Of a stretch of DNA of 52,920 nucleotides, positions 47,581 through 52,920 are shown in pieces. The notes under the pieces were generated by a model. The model saw nothing but the letters and a program-made list of their open reading frames with translations. It was not told the origin of the DNA and did no database searches. The translations under genes were made by a program, and so were the position numbers. Every line of letters starts with the position of its first letter. Position 1 is the stretch's first letter. Origin of the DNA: Candidatus Nitrosotenuis sp. (GTDB taxonomy: Archaea > Thermoproteota > Nitrososphaeria > Nitrososphaerales > Nitrosopumilaceae); assembly GCA_004322465.1 (NCBI GenBank), contig SCVO01000056.1, forward strand, positions 1-52,920, written 5' to 3'.

Positions 47581-48996
47581 TTGGAAAAATTAGCTGTTGC
47601 AAAATTTGGTGGTAGCGCAAGCGGAATTGATGGAGAGCACATATCAGACATAATCAATCGCGTAAAAGAACTAAAGAGAGATTCCAAAGTGATTACAGTT
47701 TTTTCTGCCCCCCTAACCATACATGAGGGAAAGAGAAAGTCGTTAACCGACTTGGCACTCCTCCTTGGAAGAAAGGCGGAGGAGGGAAACACACCAGACA
47801 TCAGCGATATCCGAAAACCATATGAGAAGATTCTCAGCTTGGTATCAGAGCTATACAAGACAGAATGCAAAAGGGTAATCGATTCGTTTTTGGAAAAGAC
47901 CCAGCAGGCATTCAGCGAGGCAAAGCGTAGACACTCGTTCGCGGACGAGGTACGCTCAAGAGCACTTGCATTTTCAGGCGAAATTCTCATGTCATACATG
48001 ATGAACTACATCATGAGAAGCAACGGCATAAAATCAGACGTGGTCTCGTACGATATCTGGCCAATCATAACGGACAATAACATAGAATCAACGAATTTTC
48101 TTGCATCAGAGTCCCTAAAGAGAATAGAGCCAGTTGAGCGACTCCTAAGGGAAAACGATGTTCTGTCATTTGGCGGATTCATCGGAAAGACTGTCGACGG
48201 TACAGAAACTACGTATGAGCGCGGAGGCTCTGACAGAACAGCTGCCGATCTAGGTATACTGTTTCACAAAAAATACGACACCAGAATCGATTTTGAAAAG
48301 GACAGCGCTGTCGTGTCAGCCGATCCAAGGGTTGTTTCAGAAGAATTGGAAGACATTTCTCAGCTTTCATACAATGAGGCAAGGCTTGCAGGAATGTTTG
48401 GAATGAAGATTCTAGACCCAATTGCGATCAAGGAAATTTTGGAAAATGGAGTAGACATGCCAATCATGATAACAAACATGAAAAATCCGCAGAAAATAAC
48501 AACCATAAAGCGAAGATCAGATAGCCAAAACGGTCACCCGCTAAAAATTGTGACAGGTAAAAAACACTGCGCAATACTAAAAATCGAAAGTGAAGCTGTG
48601 CAAAGACTGCTTGAATCTCTGGAAAAAGACAAAAGATACAGCGAGTTTGTCATACTTTCCCCATTTACAAAAGACGACATCGAGTTTACAAGGATTCTGT
48701 TTTTGGATTCTGACTATGTGAAACGAAACGAGAGATACATTTTGGGATTTGACTCCCTTGCAACAATCACGTATAATCGCGGAGTCATTACACTGATTGG
48801 GGATGAGATGTGGCGGGTCCATCAAATCGTGTCAAAGGCAAGTGCACGAATAGGCGATGCTGGTCTTAACATCTTGAACATGGACGCGCAGGAAGAGACA
48901 TCGCGGGTGATAATAGTAACTGATGATTCTGATGACAACATTGAGAAAGCAATTCGTGCAGTGCATTCAGAAAGATCGAAAATTACATTCACCTAA
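47581..48996 (+). CDS. lysC: Aspartate kinase
   Basis: VAKFGGSASG; FGGFIGKTVDGTETTYERGGSDRTAADLG; C-terminal ACT repeats; TTG start. Confidence 0.93.
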   Translation: MEKLAVAKFGGSASGIDGEHISDIINRVKELKRDSKVITVFSAPLTIHEGKRKSLTDLALLLGRKAEEGNTPDISDIRKPYEKILSLVSELYKTECKRVIDSFLEKTQQAFSEAKRRHSFADEVRSRALAFSGEILMSYMMNYIMRSNGIKSDVVSYDIWPIITDNNIESTNFLASESLKRIEPVERLLRENDVLSFGGFIGKTVDGTETTYERGGSDRTAADLGILFHKKYDTRIDFEKDSAVVSADPRVVSEELEDISQLSYNEARLAGMFGMKILDPIAIKEILENGVDMPIMITNMKNPQKITTIKRRSDSQNGHPLKIVTGKKHCAILKIESEAVQRLLESLEKDKRYSEFVILSPFTKDDIEFTRILFLDSDYVKRNERYILGFDSLATITYNRGVITLIGDEMWRVHQIVSKASARIGDAGLNILNMDAQEETSRVIIVTDDSDDNIEKAIRAVHSERSKITFT

Positions 48997-49011
48997 AAAC
49001 AAAATCGCAAA

Positions 49012-49097
49012 TGGCCCTTCAGGGTTGTCCCGTCAGAGCCACGCTGGGTTTGTTCTTGGACCATTTATCTAGATTCAGTCCGGCGTTACCCAAAACA
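49012..49097. ncRNA. Candidate structured GC-rich RNA (two hairpins, ACA-like 3' end)
   Basis: TGGC(49012-49015)/GCCA(49038-49041) with GGG(49022-49024)/CCC(49029-49031); TGGGT(49045-49049)/ACCCA(49088-49092) with GGAC(49058-49061)/GTCC(49078-49081); ACA at 49095. Confidence 0.35.
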
Positions 49098-49206
49098 CGC
49101 ACTGTTTATTATTGATCGAGGCAATATTTAGACCTGATCTATATAGTCTATCAAGTCCACGCCTGACTTTGAGCAAATACAATTACAATGTTTGATTACT
49201 GCTGAG

Positions 49207-49437
49207 TCATTGCCCGAATTTTCCGCCTGCCGCATACCACAGCACAAGGCCTGCGCCAATCATTACGTACCACTTGATGTTTCTCTTGTCGGTAAACACA
49301 TTTTTTGGGTTCAGTTCTTCATCGGTTTTAACGGAGTTTCGTATTTTTCTCATCTCAAATCCCTGGCCAATAAGACCGCCAACAAGAAGTGCCACCGCTA
49401 CAATCGGGATGATTGGTTCCATGTATTTAGTGCGCAC
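49207..49437 (-). CDS. Small membrane-anchored hypothetical protein
   Basis: 76 aa; two hydrophobic segments. Confidence 0.5.
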   Translation of the reverse strand: MRTKYMEPIIPIVAVALLVGGLIGQGFEMRKIRNSVKTDEELNPKNVFTDKRNIKWYVMIGAGLVLWYAAGGKFGQ

Positions 49438-49491
49438 TGTAGGTATTTAGTCCTGTTCCCAAATCATACGGGATAACTCTTTAAATTACGA

Positions 49492-50424
49492 ATGTTTATG
49501 CATCATTCCATGAAAGAAGTAGGCAAGATCTGGATGAATGGCAAGCTAGTACCATTCAAGGACGCAAAGGTCCATGTCTTAACTCACGCATTACATTATT
49601 CAACTGCAATTTTTGAAGGAATCAGATGCTATGACACGCCAAATGGCTCTGCCATTTTTAGACTTCCAGAGCATGTGGACAGATTATTCAGATCAGCAAA
49701 AATGTATTCAATGAAAATGCAGTTTTCAAAAGATCAGATTACAGACGGAATAATAAAAACAGTAAAGGCAAGCAGCCTTAGGGAATGCTACATCAGACCG
49801 TTGGCATACTATGGATACGGCACCATGGGACTGACTCCTACTCCAAACAAGGTAGACGTGTCCATCGCATGTTGGGAATGGAAGCTTGGCGAGTCAAAAG
49901 CAGGAAAACTAACAGGCGCAAGATGCAAAATTTCAAGCTGGCTTCGAATCGACTCCAGAGCACAGCCAATGCAGGCAAAGGCTGCATCAAACTATGCTAA
50001 TGCGGCACTTGCAAGAGTAGAGGCGCTAAACAATGGGTATGACGAAGCAATAATGCTAAACTATCATGGAAAGATCACGGAGGGTAGCGCAGAAAACATC
50101 TTTGTTATAAGAAACGGCGAAATTTTCACACCGCCACTTACATCCGGAATACTGGAAGGAATAACTCGGGACAGCGTAATTCAGATACTTCGTGCAGACG
50201 GACAAAACGTAATTGAAAAAGAGCTTGACAGAGATGACCTTTATTCCGCAGACGAGATATTCATGACCGGTACCGCTGCAGAGGTAAAGTCAGTAGCTCA
50301 GGTAGATGACGTGTCCATTGGAGACGGGAAGATAGGCAAGACCACAAAACAGCTGCAAAAATCGTTCATGGATGTGGCAATGGGCAATGACGAGCGATTT
50401 GTTCACTGGCTAAAATACATCTAG
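49492..50424 (+). CDS. ilvE: Branched-chain amino acid aminotransferase
   Basis: GKIWMNGKLVPFKDAKVHVLTHALHYSTAIFEGIRCYDT; YANAALARVEALNNGYDEAIMLNYHGKITEGSAENIFVIRNGE. Confidence 0.95.
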   Translation: MFMHHSMKEVGKIWMNGKLVPFKDAKVHVLTHALHYSTAIFEGIRCYDTPNGSAIFRLPEHVDRLFRSAKMYSMKMQFSKDQITDGIIKTVKASSLRECYIRPLAYYGYGTMGLTPTPNKVDVSIACWEWKLGESKAGKLTGARCKISSWLRIDSRAQPMQAKAASNYANAALARVEALNNGYDEAIMLNYHGKITEGSAENIFVIRNGEIFTPPLTSGILEGITRDSVIQILRADGQNVIEKELDRDDLYSADEIFMTGTAAEVKSVAQVDDVSIGDGKIGKTTKQLQKSFMDVAMGNDERFVHWLKYI

Positions 50425-50460
50425 AACTAGGTTTTTTAGAGATTTTATCATACCATAATC

Positions 50461-50625
50461 ATGGATTCTTGTTCGGTCGGAGGAACAAATGAGGGAATTT
50501 GCTGGTTTTGCAAAAAAGGCAGGCATTCAGAATGCATGAAGGAAATTCCAACCGATGCAAAATCCGAAGGCCCTCACGACTGCACCTTTGATACCAAGAT
50601 GGTTCCCTGCAAATGCGTCCACTGA
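50461..50625 (+). CDS. Cys-rich miniprotein (54 aa, MDSCSVGGTNEGICWFCKKGRHSECMKEIPTDAKSEGPHDCTFDTKMVPCKCVH)
   Basis: Read from sequence; 7 Cys and 3 His; not in ORF track. Confidence 0.6.
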   Translation: MDSCSVGGTNEGICWFCKKGRHSECMKEIPTDAKSEGPHDCTFDTKMVPCKCVH

Positions 50626-50660
50626 TTAATATCAAATACAACATACTTTGAGATTCTGCA

Positions 50661-51221
50661 TTGAGCAATACAGAATATTGGAATCAGTACGCAGAAAGCT
50701 CTGATTCAAACTACAACGAAGAGATGGCAAAGTTCATCCGAGATCTTGCCACGTCACTGAGATCTCAGAATGTACTTGAGGTCGGATGCAACTCTGGAAA
50801 CGATTTAAAATTATTCTCAAAAGATTTTGATGTTTCCGGAATTGATCCAAATGAATCTGCAATTAGGAATGCGGGGCAAAATCTACCTCATTTCAAGTTC
50901 AAAGTAGGCTCCATTACTGAATTGCCGTTTGAGGATTCTTCCTTTGACTTTGTATTTACGAGAAATGTCCTAAACCACATTGACAGTTCAGACATGGAAA
51001 AATCAGTAAATGAGATATTCAGAGTTTCTCGAAAATACATTTTGAATGTTGAATTCTTTTCGGAAAACGAAGATCAGATAGAAGATTCCCCCATTCCAAT
51101 ATGGGGCAGAAACATGTACAAGCGCTGGCAAGAATTCAAGGTAAAGATAATCAGTAACGTAGACATGCATGAAGAGATTGATCCAAAAAAGCCAAAATTT
51201 ACTCTAGTAAGAAAAATTTAG
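50661..51221 (+). CDS. SAM-dependent methyltransferase (class I)
   Basis: NVLEVGCNSGNDLKLFSKDFDVSGIDPNESAIRNA; LPFEDSSFDFVFTRNVLNHI; TTG start. Confidence 0.9.
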   Translation: MSNTEYWNQYAESSDSNYNEEMAKFIRDLATSLRSQNVLEVGCNSGNDLKLFSKDFDVSGIDPNESAIRNAGQNLPHFKFKVGSITELPFEDSSFDFVFTRNVLNHIDSSDMEKSVNEIFRVSRKYILNVEFFSENEDQIEDSPIPIWGRNMYKRWQEFKVKIISNVDMHEEIDPKKPKFTLVRKI

Positions 51222-51239
51222 TATGTAGCAGTTTTTGTC

Positions 51240-52619
51240 TTACTTGCTACTTGTGGTTGGTTTTACAGTCGTTGGTTTTACAGTTTTTTTTACTGTAGGT
51301 TTTACAGTTTGCTTTGTAGTTGGCTTTGGTTTTTTCTCAGTTGTCTTCTTTGTGTCCTTTGTTGTAGATTTCTTAGGTTCTATCTTTGCTGCGTCTGTCT
51401 TTTTTGCATCCTTTTTTGAGACATCTGTTTTGGTAGTGTTTGTTTTTGCTGTGTCTGTTTTGGTTGATGATTTTGTGAGATCCAAACTGACTACTGGTTT
51501 TGACTGATATTTCCATATCTGTTCTCCGTCGTATGTGAGTTTACTCAAGGCTTGTTTGTCAAGCTCTTGTACTGCTGGAGGCAGAGGCACGTACAGCAAT
51601 GGTTTTGAGAACTTTTGTCCATCAGTCACCATCCAGTTAATCATATGCACGAGTGTTTTTGCCGTGTCCTTGTCAGATACAGCTTGGTTTAGGTTCTGAT
51701 ATACAAGAAGATATGTGAAGCTTGCTATCGGATACGCGTTTGGTCCTGGTGCGTTAGTCATGCTTACAGAACTCCAATCTGCTTCAGGTTTTGGGAGCTT
51801 GTCTATTGGGAACGCCTTTACTGCGTCAAATACGGTATCAAAGTTCGGCTCAATAAAGCCAGTTTTGTCCGCGTTTTGCAAGTATGCATATGTCATCCCA
51901 TTTTGGTACGCATATGCTAATTCAACATAGCCAATCGCATATTTCGTGTTTCTTGTTGCCCATGCGACTCCCTCGTTTCCTGCAGCTCCAACACCGGTCG
52001 GCCATGGAACGCTTTTTCCCGTACCTACCTTAGTTGCCCAGTCCTTGCTTATCTTTGACAGATAGTCCGTGAACACATATGTGGTTCCTGATCCATCTGA
52101 TCGTCTAACAACAAGTATTGGCCTGTCAGGCATTTTGGTATCAGGGTTTAGCTCGGTAATTTTTGGATCATTCCATTTCTTTATTTTTCCAAGATAGATA
52201 TCAGATACAATTTCGCCAGTTAGTTTGAGTCCAGACTTTGGAACTTCGGGCAAGTAATATGCCAGAACTACAGATCCAATTGCTTCTGGAATGTGTAATG
52301 TGCCTGAAGCAAGAGTGTATTCATCTGTCGTAAGTGGTGCATCCGATGCGCCAAAGTTAACAGTTTTTTCTGTGTGTTGTTTTACCCCTCCGCCACTGCC
52401 AATTGACTGATAATTTAGATTTACATTTGGATACAGCTTGTTGTATTCCACTCTCCATGTGTCAATTAGAGGAAATGGGAATGTAGCTCCTGCTCCATTT
52501 ATCGCAAATTTCTTTTCAGACTTTGGCGGATCTGGTCCCTGTGCTGCACTTGCAGACAACGGTACAAAGACACTTGCAATAAGAATTAGGCTGAGTGTTA
52601 TTGAAAGTATTTTCTTCAT
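51240..52619 (-). CDS. pstS: Phosphate ABC transporter substrate-binding protein PstS with Lys/Thr-rich C-terminal tail
   Basis: Signal peptide; INGAGATFPFPLIDTWRVEYNKLYPNVNLNYQSIGSGGGVKQ; VRRSDGSGTTYVFTDYLS; K/T-rich tail of about 80 aa. Confidence 0.95.
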   Translation of the reverse strand: MKKILSITLSLILIASVFVPLSASAAQGPDPPKSEKKFAINGAGATFPFPLIDTWRVEYNKLYPNVNLNYQSIGSGGGVKQHTEKTVNFGASDAPLTTDEYTLASGTLHIPEAIGSVVLAYYLPEVPKSGLKLTGEIVSDIYLGKIKKWNDPKITELNPDTKMPDRPILVVRRSDGSGTTYVFTDYLSKISKDWATKVGTGKSVPWPTGVGAAGNEGVAWATRNTKYAIGYVELAYAYQNGMTYAYLQNADKTGFIEPNFDTVFDAVKAFPIDKLPKPEADWSSVSMTNAPGPNAYPIASFTYLLVYQNLNQAVSDKDTAKTLVHMINWMVTDGQKFSKPLLYVPLPPAVQELDKQALSKLTYDGEQIWKYQSKPVVSLDLTKSSTKTDTAKTNTTKTDVSKKDAKKTDAAKIEPKKSTTKDTKKTTEKKPKPTTKQTVKPTVKKTVKPTTVKPTTSSK

Positions 52620-52692
52620 TGATCATTGAGGTTGTGATTTGTTATATACAAATAATCGACATAGATTACGTTTCATCCGTAAATCTTCATAC

Positions 52693-52826
52693 ACTATATA
52701 GATTTGATTAAGTATAAACTAATTTATTATGAATTGGATTTAGTTTTCCAGAATTAGATTTAGTTTTCCAGAATTAGATTGCTATTTTATGCGTAAACCG
52801 AAAATTAGAATTCTAATCTATATAGT
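52693..52826. repeat. Inverted repeat (ACTATATAGATT / AATCTATATAGT) enclosing a 20-bp tandem repeat upstream of pstS
   Basis: 52693-52704 and 52815-52826 are reverse complements; GAATTRGATTTAGTTTTCCA at 52731-52750 and 52751-52770 plus a partial third copy. Confidence 0.7.
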
Positions 52827-52920
52827 CTATGATATTCACCGTATAATACGCAATCAATATGGAAACTTCTTTATTATTTGCACATCAAAATGGCATCAAT
52901 GATGAAAAACAAAACAATAA

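Noticed and set aside
1-52920. Search for CRISPR arrays, transposases, integrases, rRNA genes
   Set aside because: No regularly spaced repeats, transposase motifs or rRNA-like segments were recognised by eye.

Overview
This 52.9-kb window looks like chromosomal DNA of an ammonia-oxidising archaeon (Nitrososphaerota/Thaumarchaeota, probably Nitrosopumilales-like; inferred from gene content, not from a database search). Main recognisable modules: (1) tRNA-Ala(CGC) and tRNA-Val(TAC). (2) A Cu+ P1B-ATPase with a divergent Lrp-HTH/TRASH regulator and a perfect palindrome between them. (3) A complete urease locus split into divergent ureABC (-) and ureEFGD (+). (4) 3HP/4HB carbon-fixation genes: 4-hydroxybutyryl-CoA dehydratase and an ADP-forming acyl-CoA synthetase. 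(5) An arsR / arsC-aquaporin module. (6) A tightly packed minus-strand set encoding an arginase/agmatinase-family ureohydrolase, a stand-alone divergent paralog of urease gamma subunit (UreA-like) and a NicO-type Ni/Co transporter. (7) An SSS-family (Dur3/urea-like) transporter with repeated operator-like motifs upstream. (8) A divergent group II chaperonin with a His-rich tail. (9) A polyamine/hypusine set: pyruvoyl arginine decarboxylase flanked by two deoxyhypusine-synthase paralogs. (10) PstS with a Lys/Thr-rich tail. The strongest candidate for an undescribed system is module 6, a putative Ni-dependent ureohydrolase operon containing an orphan UreA-like protein. Other leads are a multi-hairpin intergenic element at about 9372-9506, a CGTATWATACG motif shared between the SSS transporter promoter and the pstS upstream region, a triplicated RHH-like protein, and several Cys-rich miniproteins absent from the ORF track. 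No CRISPR array, transposase or rRNA was recognised.
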